Shown: positions 8,074-14,676 of the stretch, piece after piece | How the letters are laid out: each line of letters opens with the position of its first letter | Position numbering within the stretch: the stretch's first letter is position 1 | Origin: JAGXKT01 sp964531695 | GTDB lineage: Bacteria > Planctomycetota > Phycisphaerae > SM23-33 | Assembly (NCBI GenBank): GCA_964531695.1 | Contig: CAZHEH010000002.1 | Span: 62,001 to 126,000 of the forward strand | Length of the DNA: 64,000 nucleotides | Direction: 5' to 3' | Translations under genes and position numbers: made by a program | Notes under the pieces: generated by a model | Told to the model about the DNA's origin: nothing | Database searches by the model: none | The model's input: the letters and a program-made list of their open reading frames with translations, nothing else

Positions 8074-8103
8074 GCGAACCCATACGGGGGCCCGGCGTAG
8101 TAA
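8074..8103 (+). promoter_or_regulatory. Promoter of RNA unit 4 with shared GCGAACCC motif
   Basis: GCGAACCC at 8074-8081, a 16-nt spacer and TAGTAA at 8098-8103. The element and the spacing are identical to those of unit 3, while the spacer sequence differs. Confidence 0.45.
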
Positions 8104-8108
8104 CAACA

Positions 8109-8188
8109 GCGACCACAGGGGCTGCTCCCCCTCAGCTCCTGCCGGCCGGCGGAGTTTCTCCTCCTTCCTCCGCCGGCCGTTTGTTTTT
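8109..8188 (+). ncRNA. Tandem two-hairpin RNA, unit 4 of 4
   Basis: Begins GCGACCACAGGGGCTG. Hairpin 1 is CAGGGGCTG/CAGCTCCTG with an 8-nt loop, CTCCCCCT. Hairpin 2 is GGCCGGCGGAG/CTCCGCCGGCC with a loop one base shorter (TTTCTCCTCCTTC), followed by GTTTGTTTTT. Spacing between successive units is 155, 159 and 152 bp, and the DNA between units is mostly unrelated. Confidence 0.75.
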
Positions 8189-8242
8189 GCGCGACCCCAA
8201 GCGTCGTGTGCGAGTCGTCGCGAAGGGCGGAGGCCCGGGAGC

Positions 8243-9766
8243 TCAGTGCGTCATGGCGTAGGCGAGCAGATTCACGCCGATGCGGAGGGCGTCGTCGCTT
8301 TGATAGCCGTCGGCGTAGGCGAAGCCGAGTTCCTCCCAGCCGTTGGACAAGCTCAGGCGGGAGTAGACGACCGCGAGCTGGCCGTCGATGCTGATTCCCT
8401 CGAGCACGGGGGCCTCGAGCCCGACGTGCCGGGCCTGGGCGAGCGGCGTATAGTCGACGCGCCGGATCTTGAAGGGCATCTGGTAGACGGGCGAGGCGAT
8501 GGGCACGACTTCCAATTCCGCGTCGGGCAGGATCCGCGCGATCTCCCGACGGAACGCCACGTCGAAGGCCTTGCGCCCCGCGGCCGCGTCGGCGATGAGC
8601 ACGCCGCCGCCGGAAAGGTACTGCCGCAGCCGTTCGACCTGCGCATCGGACAGGCGGAAGTCGCGCAACCCCGTCATGTACAGCACGGGATGCTCGAAGA
8701 CCTCGGCCTGGGCCGGGTCCAGCACCTTCCGCTTGAACTGGACGTTCAGCGTCGTGTTCTGCTGGACGTACTTCATCAGATTCGGCAGGGCGTGCGGGGT
8801 GGGGTCCCAGTCGCCGTTGTGCGCGAGCTGGCCGATGACCAGCTCATCCCGCGTTTCCTCGCCCTGTTGGTGATACACCCGCCGGGCGCTGAAGGCCCGG
8901 GCGTACTCGAAGTTCGCCAGTGTGGTCGCGACGATGTTGACCCCGAGCCGGGCGGCGTCGTTCTGGTGATAGAGGATGCCGCCCTCGATCGGATGGTTCA
9001 CCACGTCCCAGCCGCAGTTCAGATCAATCGGCGAGAAGATCACGGCCGGGCGGCAGCCGAGATACACCGCCTCCAGATAGGGCTTCATCGACTTGAAGGG
9101 CTCGTCGTCCTTGCGGACGCGCATCTCTTCGATGTCGTAGTGGGCGTGCAGCAAGGGCGAGTCTGTGTCGATGGGCGCCAGCTCGCGGTCGGGGAAGAGC
9201 CGGCGGATCTCCCTGCGGGCGGTCTCGACGAACTCCTTCCGCCCGCACTGGGCGTGCACTACGAGCGTTCCGCCGTCGTACAGGTATCGCCGCAGGCGCT
9301 CGATCATCGGGTCGCTCAGCCGTGGCATCGGCGTCCAACCCGTAACGTAGAGCAGGGGCAGCTCTCGCGGGTCCCAGGAGAAGCGGCCGAGCGTGGTCCG
9401 AACGTAGCGATATCGGATGCCGAGGCGGCGGTTGGCCACGTGCATCAGCCGCTCGATGTCGATCTGCGTGGTGGGGAACGCGCTGACGCGGCGACGCTCG
9501 CCCTCGACGATCTCGAACCGCTCCTCGGAGAAGTTGATCATGCCGACCAGGCCCGCCGGGCTCGGCTGGCGCTTGCGCTCCGTGCGGCGCAGCGGGGTCG
9601 CCGGCAGAGGCAGCGGGGGAACCCCCTCGGCCGCGCTGCGGCGGTGCGGCTTGGCGCGCGGCGGGGTGTGGGCCTTGGGGTTGTCCCAGCCCGTCGCGGG
9701 TGTTGATAGCGCCGCCAAGAGGGCCGTCGTCAGACCTGCTACGGCATAGACGCGGGCACGATACAT
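8243..9766 (-). CDS. Secreted protein with two DUF4159 domains
   Basis: 507 residues. An N-terminal signal peptide (about residues 1-26, cleavage near ATG) precedes a proline- and arginine-rich linker. Then come two tandem copies of the DUF4159 domain (about 75-275 and 290-507). Each copy has the same landmarks: a LLYVTGW or VLYMTGL strand, a LRRYL..GGTLVVHAQCGRKEF or LRQYLSGGGVLIADAAAGRKAF segment, and a C-terminal RLGVNIVA or RIGVNLLA. DUF4159 has a class-I glutamine-amidotransferase-like fold, usually without catalytic residues, and is often found beside MoxR/DUF58 genes. A GGAGG ribosome site precedes the ATG at 9766; longer frames upstream are rejected. Its own promoter lies at 9822-9850. 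Function unknown; presumed periplasmic. Confidence 0.85.
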   Translation of the reverse strand: MYRARVYAVAGLTTALLAALSTPATGWDNPKAHTPPRAKPHRRSAAEGVPPLPLPATPLRRTERKRQPSPAGLVGMINFSEERFEIVEGERRRVSAFPTTQIDIERLMHVANRRLGIRYRYVRTTLGRFSWDPRELPLLYVTGWTPMPRLSDPMIERLRRYLYDGGTLVVHAQCGRKEFVETARREIRRLFPDRELAPIDTDSPLLHAHYDIEEMRVRKDDEPFKSMKPYLEAVYLGCRPAVIFSPIDLNCGWDVVNHPIEGGILYHQNDAARLGVNIVATTLANFEYARAFSARRVYHQQGEETRDELVIGQLAHNGDWDPTPHALPNLMKYVQQNTTLNVQFKRKVLDPAQAEVFEHPVLYMTGLRDFRLSDAQVERLRQYLSGGGVLIADAAAGRKAFDVAFRREIARILPDAELEVVPIASPVYQMPFKIRRVDYTPLAQARHVGLEAPVLEGISIDGQLAVVYSRLSLSNGWEELGFAYADGYQSDDALRIGVNLLAYAMTH

Positions 9767-9821
9767 CGGGCGCCTCCTCGGCTCGGGCTCGCCGCCCGCG
9801 TGCGGGCGGAGAGGCCACCTG

Positions 9822-9850
9822 ATTATATCGGCCGGGGCGGACGCGGCCAA
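9822..9850 (-). promoter_or_regulatory. Sigma70-type promoter of the DUF4159 gene
   Basis: Read on the minus strand: TTGGCC at 9850-9845, a 17-nt spacer and a consensus TATAAT at 9827-9822, 56 nt before the start codon. It lies between the lipoprotein gene and the DUF4159 gene, so the second can be transcribed alone. Confidence 0.55.
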
Positions 9851-9870
9851 CAGGCGGTCACGAGGCGGGT

Positions 9871-10866
9871 CTACCGGCCATCCCGCGGGCGGGTCAGCTC
9901 CTTGATCCGCCGCAGGGCCGCGGCGTCGCGCCCGGCGTCGTCCGGGTCGTGCTGAATCGAGGCCCGGTACAACTCGACCGCCTTGGCGGGGCTCTTGAGG
10001 TGCAGGTCGTAGATCAGCGCCGCCTGATAGCGCGCGGGGCGCGTGATGTTCGGATCCCACTGCCACGCCCGCTCGTACCAGTGCACGGACCGGACGTACT
10101 CGTTGAAGTACTCCTTGTAGATCTCCCCGATGTAGAACGCGGCCAGGGCGATCTCCATTGCCTGCGGATACTCCCGGACCAGCGTACGGAGCTTGACCAG
10201 CGCCTGCCGCTCCTTGTCGTAGTCCGTGATGGCGGGGGCGATCTGTCCCTCGCGATACAGGCGTATGGCGTCGTTGTAGAGTTCCGTGGCGGCCGGGATC
10301 ACTTCGGTCGGCTCGAGCTCCGGTCCGGGGATCTCGGCGTCCAGGAAGTACATGTAGGTCCGGACCGGGTCGAAGCGTTCCCGGAGGTTCGCGATCCGCT
10401 GGGCCTTGTAGGATTGCGCATCCCGCGAGCGGTAGTAGGCGAGAAGCTCGTCCAGCTCTCGCAGGTACTCGCGGCGCGCGCCGACGACCAACTCCGCCAG
10501 CATGCGAGCGTCCGCGCCCTCGATGGACTCGCCCTCGGGCGGAACGACCTCGGGGATGCCTTGCCACTCGAAGGTCCGGGACTGCCGGAGGTTTTTCAGC
10601 TCGCGGCCCGCCCACTCGTGCCGATCCACCTGACCCGTTCGGCGGAAGTACTCCTTGAGCACCTTCAGACGATACTCGTAGTTGACTCGGGCGGTCTCGA
10701 AATCAACGACATGCTCGCGCTCGACCTCGTTGCCGGGCGGCACGGTCAGGACCTTCGGCACGCTCCAGTCGGCCGTGCGGGGAGGTCCGGGCGGCGTGTC
10801 GCAGCCCGTCAGCATCCATCCTGCGAGAGTCCCGAGTAGTGCCGCGACCAGCAATGTGCGTTTCAT
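9871..10866 (-). CDS. TPR-type lipoprotein
   Basis: 331 residues. A lipoprotein signal peptide (MKRTLLV, then a hydrophobic core and lipobox LTGC near residue 22). The rest is helical, with tetratricopeptide-like pairs in the C-terminal half: the segments around LAAFYIGEIYKEYFNEYVRS, YERAWQWDPNITRPARYQ and LHLKSPAKAVELYRASIQHD are successive TPR-type helices. It is followed in the same direction by the DUF4159 gene 104 bp downstream, so the two may work together in the cell envelope as a scaffold. No named family is recognised. The start at 10866 is chosen over 10914 because it begins the signal peptide. Confidence 0.78.
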   Translation of the reverse strand: MKRTLLVAALLGTLAGWMLTGCDTPPGPPRTADWSVPKVLTVPPGNEVEREHVVDFETARVNYEYRLKVLKEYFRRTGQVDRHEWAGRELKNLRQSRTFEWQGIPEVVPPEGESIEGADARMLAELVVGARREYLRELDELLAYYRSRDAQSYKAQRIANLRERFDPVRTYMYFLDAEIPGPELEPTEVIPAATELYNDAIRLYREGQIAPAITDYDKERQALVKLRTLVREYPQAMEIALAAFYIGEIYKEYFNEYVRSVHWYERAWQWDPNITRPARYQAALIYDLHLKSPAKAVELYRASIQHDPDDAGRDAAALRRIKELTRPRDGR

Positions 10867-11111
10867 GGCAGCGCTCCCGTGAGGCGGTTGCGGGCCGGGA
10901 GCGCAAGCTCCCAAGTCCCGTTCCGGCCCCGAATTCCGTCCGCGTTCTGGCCCTGAGCTATGTCCGCATTATCGGGGCCGGCGCCATGCCCTGCAAGGCC
11001 CGTTCCGGCCACTTGCTCTGTCGGGAACAAGGCCAGGTCATCCGTACGCAACGCCCGCGGGGGTACCGGCTGCCGCCCCGGGGAGAAGGTATCGGGCCCG
11101 GCTTTCCGTTC

Positions 11112-11717
11112 CTAGTTGTTATTGTTCTTCTCGAAATGGACGAAGTCGATCAGGAACACCGCGCCGAGCAGGCGGCTCTTGTCGGGCGTGTCGAGCGATG
11201 ACGGGAACGTCACGCCGAAGTTGTCGGCCTTCGTTAACATTTCCTTGCCCAGCCCGGACCACTTCTTGGAGATCTTGCCGATGGCCCGGCCATCACGGCG
11301 GATCTCGAAGGTCCAGGGGTGCAAGATCGGGCCGAACAGCTCCGCGACCGTCTGGCCGTTCTCGTCGTACACGTCGTACATTCGGCGGATCCATGACCAC
11401 CGCCGCCGGATGCGGCCCAGCGAGCGCCCGCCGGCGTCGAGAATCTCCACCTCGTGGAAGTACCAGCGGAAGGGGCGCTTGATCTCGAGGACCTTCTGCC
11501 CCTGCGGGTCGAGGATGTGGATCGTCCACGGGCGTTGGGAAGTCAGGAACAGCCGCTTGATCGTCGAGCCGCCGATCTCCGCGGCATAGAAGAGCTGCCG
11601 GCCCGACTCATCCGTGATGGCGTACTTGTTCCGGCATTCGAAGCCGCTGAGGATCTCGCCCCATTCCTTCTGCTGCCGGACCAGATAGGCGTCCGTCGCT
11701 TCAAGTGGTTCGCCCAT
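11112..11717 (-). CDS. Phospholipid-scramblase-family protein
   Basis: 201 residues, covering a whole Scramblase (LURP-one-like) domain. Landmarks are the repeated strands around residues 35-60 (KYAITDESGRQLFYAAE), RPWTIHILDPQGQKVLEIKRP, FHEVEILDAGGRSLGRIRRRW, AELFGPILHPWTFEIRRDG and the C-terminal hydrophobic helix LLGAVFLIDFVHFEKN. Bacterial members are common but their activity is untested; lipid movement is known only for some animal homologues and is disputed even there. It probably attaches to the membrane through the C-terminal helix. The start at 11717 is preferred to 11783 because the longer form would translate the palindrome at 11745-11764. Confidence 0.88.
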   Translation of the reverse strand: MGEPLEATDAYLVRQQKEWGEILSGFECRNKYAITDESGRQLFYAAEIGGSTIKRLFLTSQRPWTIHILDPQGQKVLEIKRPFRWYFHEVEILDAGGRSLGRIRRRWSWIRRMYDVYDENGQTVAELFGPILHPWTFEIRRDGRAIGKISKKWSGLGKEMLTKADNFGVTFPSSLDTPDKSRLLGAVFLIDFVHFEKNNNN

Positions 11718-11744
11718 GTCGTATCTCCGATATGCTCGCGATCG

Positions 11745-11764
11745 GCGGGGAGTATACTCCCCGC
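11745..11764. promoter_or_regulatory. 20-bp perfect palindrome ahead of the scramblase-like gene
   Basis: GCGGGGAGTATACTCCCCGC is its own reverse complement. It contains TATACT on each strand, so on the minus strand it could be the -10 region of the scramblase-like gene (start 28 bp downstream) with an operator built around it. A matching -35 is weak (TGTACG, 17 nt upstream). Confidence 0.5.
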
Positions 11765-11856
11765 GCCGAGCGACGTACAGCACGGAACGGCCGATGCCGG
11801 CACGTTCGCCTCATGCTCGAAAGCCCCGATGGCGCCCGTTTCTCCATGGACGGCTG

Positions 11857-12837
11857 CTATGCGGAGTAGGCGCCCTCATCTCCGCTTCGGGCCATGGGGT
11901 GGGACTTCTCGTAGACCTCCTTCAGGTGCCGGGTCGTCAGATGCGTGTAGATCTGCGTGGTCGACAAGCTCGCGTGCCCGAGCATCTCCTGCACGCTGCG
12001 CAGGTCGGCTCCGGCGTTGAGCATGTGCGTGGCGAAGCTGTGCCGCAGCGTGTGCGGGCTGACCCGCCCGGCAATGCCGGCGACTTGCAGATAGCGGTCG
12101 AGCCGGCGGCGGATCGACCGGCCCGTGAGCCGGCCGCCGTCGCGGTTGACGAAAAGCGGGCCGCGTCCGGGGCTCTCCCGCATCCGGAGATAGCGCCTCA
12201 ACGCCGACAGGGCGGGGGCGCCGAGGGGGGCGAGACGCTCCTTGCGGCCCTTGCCGCGGACCCGGATGGCCTCGGAGAACTCGTCCAGATCCTCGATGTT
12301 CAGCGCGACCAGCTCGCTGACGCGCAGGCCTGCGGAGTAGATCGTCTCCAGGATGGCCCGGTCCCGCGCCCCGAGCGGCGTGGCCACGTCGGGGGCGGAC
12401 AGCAGCGCCTCGATTTCCTCGATGTCCATGCAGCGGGGCAGGCGCTTGTCCTGCCGCGGCGTGCGAATGGCCGTCACCGGCGAGGCGTCGATGGCCCCGG
12501 AGCGGACGAGGTACTTGTAGAAGCTCCGGAGCGTGGCGAGCTTGCGGGCGACGGTGGCCTTCCTGTAGCCGCTGTTGCGCATGAGGGCGAGGAAGGCGCG
12601 GATGTCCTGCGGGCACACGCCGGGGAGCCGGGCTTCCAAGACCGCGGCGTCCAGCTCGGCCTCAGAGGGCAGTTGCTCGGCCGAGAGCTCCGCGCCCGGC
12701 TCGACCTCGGCCCGGTACTGCACGAATTGGCAGAATTGCCGCAGGTCCGCGGCGTAGGAGCGTATGGTGTGCGGCGAGAAGTTCCGTTCGGCCTCGACGT
12801 AGTCCAGGAACTTCTCGATTGCAGCGGGCGTCGACAT
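11857..12837 (-). CDS. xerC: Tyrosine recombinase of the XerC/XerD family
   Basis: 326 residues: an N-terminal SAM-like DNA-binding domain (about 1-110) and a C-terminal catalytic domain. All catalytic residues are present: Arg172 in SAGLRVSEL, Lys196 in RVRGKGRKER, His262 and Arg265 in SPHTLRHSFATHML, His288 in LGHAS and the nucleophile Tyr297 in TTQIYTHL. The family resolves chromosome dimers at dif during division. The N-terminal domain carries about 25 extra residues (45-75) compared with E. coli XerC. No dif site is apparent here and the neighbours are housekeeping genes, so a chromosomal role is more likely than a phage integrase. The ATG at 12837 with a GGAGG site is chosen over 13026. 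XerC versus XerD cannot be settled. Confidence 0.9.
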   Translation of the reverse strand: MSTPAAIEKFLDYVEAERNFSPHTIRSYAADLRQFCQFVQYRAEVEPGAELSAEQLPSEAELDAAVLEARLPGVCPQDIRAFLALMRNSGYRKATVARKLATLRSFYKYLVRSGAIDASPVTAIRTPRQDKRLPRCMDIEEIEALLSAPDVATPLGARDRAILETIYSAGLRVSELVALNIEDLDEFSEAIRVRGKGRKERLAPLGAPALSALRRYLRMRESPGRGPLFVNRDGGRLTGRSIRRRLDRYLQVAGIAGRVSPHTLRHSFATHMLNAGADLRSVQEMLGHASLSTTQIYTHLTTRHLKEVYEKSHPMARSGDEGAYSA

Positions 12838-12874
12838 CCGGCCTCCTTGCCCCGTCGCGTCGCGCGATGGGTCG

Positions 12875-13102
12875 CTACTGACGGTGAACGTGTGACGGCG
12901 CCTGCAGCGCCTTGCAACACTCGTCCGCGGCGTCGCGGGCGACCTGGAACCCCAGCGTGGCGGCGTCCAGCCAGTCGAGATTGCAGCCGGGATCCTCGGC
13001 CAGCCGCATGATCTCGTCGATGACATGGCTTTCGGACTCGGGGCCGTACGTGAAAAGGTACCTGTGGCCGCCCTTCACGAGACTCACAGCGCGCTTGTTC
13101 AT
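12875..13102 (-). CDS. Small conserved-looking protein of unknown function
   Basis: 75 residues, starting at the ATG at 13102 behind a GAGGG ribosome site. The sequence is basic at the N-terminus (MNKRAVSLVKGGHRYLF) and acidic later, with the pattern GPESESHVIDEIMRLAEDP followed by NLDWLDAATLGFQVARDA. It has no membrane segment, no cysteine pair near the start, and two adjacent Cys near the end. The pattern of a short beta start followed by helices is coding-like. I do not recognise the family. It precedes xerC by 37 bp, in the same direction, so the two are probably co-transcribed. Confidence 0.7.
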   Translation of the reverse strand: MNKRAVSLVKGGHRYLFTYGPESESHVIDEIMRLAEDPGCNLDWLDAATLGFQVARDAADECCKALQAPSHVHRQ

Positions 13103-13265
13103 GGCGATTCCCTCATGCTTCTTCGGCCTGCGCCTCGCCTCGCACCCGGCGCCGGGCCCCGTTGTGTGTATCGGCCGGGCGCGGTCAGAACTGGAGTAAT
13201 TGCCTGTTGCACTGTGATATACTCCCGTCTCCGGTGGCGATTCGGCACAGCATAAGATTCCACGC

Positions 13266-14036
13266 ATGACTCCGGCACGGCGCGATGACTCCGACATCGA
13301 AACGGCGCGCATGCCTCTGGGCGAGCATCTGGAGGAACTGAGGCGGCGGCTGGCCTACGCCCTGATCGGCCTGCTGGTCGGGACGGGCATCGCCCTGGCG
13401 CTGGGCAAAACGCTCATCGACGCGCTGGCACTGTCCTACACGCGGGTCATGGAGCAGGCGGGGCAGGACCCGCGACTGGCCGTGCCGCAGGTGGTGACCG
13501 GCTTCACGACCTATCTGGGCGTGTCCATGGTGGCGGGGTTCGTCATCGCCTCGCCGTGGATCCTCTACCAGATGTGGCGGTTCATCGCCGATGGGCTGTA
13601 CCGCCACGAGCGGCGGATGGCCATGGCGGCCGTGCCGTTCTCCGTGATTCTGTTCGCGGGCGGCGTCGCGTTCTTCCTGCTCGTCGCGGCCATGCCGCTG
13701 ATGCAGTTCTTCATCGGCTTCAACCGCTGGATGGGCGTGCGGTCGGTCATCATGCTGGGCGACCACATCCGGTTCATCACGCGACTGATGCTGGTGTTCG
13801 GGCTGGCGTTCCAGACTCCGCTGGTGGTGTACGTGCTGTACCGAACGGGCATCGCGAGCCGCCAAGGCCTGCACCGGTACCGGCGGCACGTGGTGGTCGG
13901 GTCGCTGGTGGTGGCCGCCGTGGCCACGTCCCCGAGCATTGTGGACCAGGTCGCGCTGGCGATCCCCGTATGGCTGCTCTACGAGCTGGGCTTGCTCATG
14001 ACGTACGTGTTCCCGCGGCGTGCGCCGCGTGACTAG
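13266..14036 (+). CDS. tatC: Sec-independent protein translocase TatC
   Basis: 256 residues, a six-helix membrane protein that receives twin-arginine signal peptides. The hallmark N-terminal motif is present as LGEHLEELRRRLAYALIG (about residues 18-35), ahead of the first helix. The conserved F..L....GFVIASPWILYQMWRF region follows (second helix and its flanks), and the end contains the LLYELGLLM helix. Transcribed toward tatA with convergent orientation, an unusual layout since tat genes normally form one operon. No SD of note; the ATG at 13266 is the only sensible start. Confidence 0.95.
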   Translation: MTPARRDDSDIETARMPLGEHLEELRRRLAYALIGLLVGTGIALALGKTLIDALALSYTRVMEQAGQDPRLAVPQVVTGFTTYLGVSMVAGFVIASPWILYQMWRFIADGLYRHERRMAMAAVPFSVILFAGGVAFFLLVAAMPLMQFFIGFNRWMGVRSVIMLGDHIRFITRLMLVFGLAFQTPLVVYVLYRTGIASRQGLHRYRRHVVVGSLVVAAVATSPSIVDQVALAIPVWLLYELGLLMTYVFPRRAPRD

Positions 14037-14096
14037 CGCGATTCCCGCTCCGTCACGCTTGCTGCAGGGCTTCGGAGCCCGTTCTCCAACGGATGG

Positions 14097-14423
14097 CTAG
14101 TCCTCTTCGCGCCGCGAGCCCGCGGGCTGCTTGCTGTGTTCGTCGGAGGAGTCGCCTTCGTCGGCGGCGTTGGCGTGAGGGTCGCCGGACCGGATCTTCT
14201 TCCGGGCGGAAGGGTGGGGGTCCCTTTCCTCGTCCGGTTCAGCGTCAAGATCGCCCTTGACACCCTTGTACTCTTCCTTGAATTGGCGGAGGCCGCGTCC
14301 AAGGCCGCGCGCCAGTTCCGGCAGCTTGCGCCCGCCGAACAGGAGGAGCACGGCGACCAGGATGACGATGATTTCCCAGTGGCTGGGAAAGGCGAGCAGA
14401 TTGATTGCCGTGTGTGAGAGCAT
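14097..14423 (-). CDS. tatA: TatA/E-type twin-arginine translocase subunit
   Basis: 108 residues. One N-terminal membrane helix (HWEIIVILVAVLLLFGGRKLPEL, shown in parts here as WEIIVILVAVLLLF and GGRKLPELARGLG), then an amphipathic helix (RGLGRGLRQFKEEYKG) and a charged, disordered tail rich in Asp, Glu and Lys. The FGGRKLPELARGLG motif is diagnostic of TatA/TatE. A TatB role is less likely given the short tail. It faces tatC, with 60 bp between the stops. The start at 14423 is preferred over 14462 because it begins just before the helix. Confidence 0.9.
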   Translation of the reverse strand: MLSHTAINLLAFPSHWEIIVILVAVLLLFGGRKLPELARGLGRGLRQFKEEYKGVKGDLDAEPDEERDPHPSARKKIRSGDPHANAADEGDSSDEHSKQPAGSRREED

Positions 14424-14542
14424 GCGGTCGGGCCCTGGCGTCTTCGTGAGATATTCTATCACTCACCGGGGCCCCGGAATAGTGCAAAAACCATCCCGCC
14501 CGTGAGCCGTTCGCGGCCGTACCCGCGTGGCGGCATTTGCTT

Positions 14543-14571
14543 TTGACCGTCACGGCCGGTGCCCGTATGAT
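14543..14571 (+). promoter_or_regulatory. Sigma70-type promoter of the DUF6785-type gene
   Basis: TTGACC at 14543-14548, a 17-nt spacer and TATGAT at 14566-14571, about 106 nt before the start codon at 14677. One of the best sigma70 matches in the window. Confidence 0.6.
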
Positions 14572-14676
14572 GCTCGCTCCTGTGGCGGCCCCGGCCACGG
14601 TCGGCTTACTGACGCGCGGCCCGAGCCCGGGCGGACAACGGGCTTCGGCGCGTCGGCCACACCCGCGGAGCAGAGA

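Noticed and set aside
7716..8116. Minus-strand ORFs of 82-128 residues across the RNA units
   Set aside because: They arise because each repeat unit is free of stops in one minus-strand frame. They contain the same peptide fragment (GGSSPCGR and EEKP) twice as a repeat artefact, cross stems and terminators, and lack a ribosome site.
7643..8188. CRISPR array
   Set aside because: The repeats are 75-80 nt, have internal hairpins and T tracts, and vary in both arms. Spacers of 70-85 bp do not have uniform length, and no cas gene is nearby.
7643..8188. Plain tandem terminators without RNA function
   Set aside because: A terminator needs no conserved 14-nt loop or a conserved upstream hairpin, and each unit has its own promoter-like element.
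11857..12837. Xer gene as integrase of a mobile island
   Set aside because: Neighbours are tat, scramblase-like and housekeeping genes, with no att repeats or cargo genes nearby.
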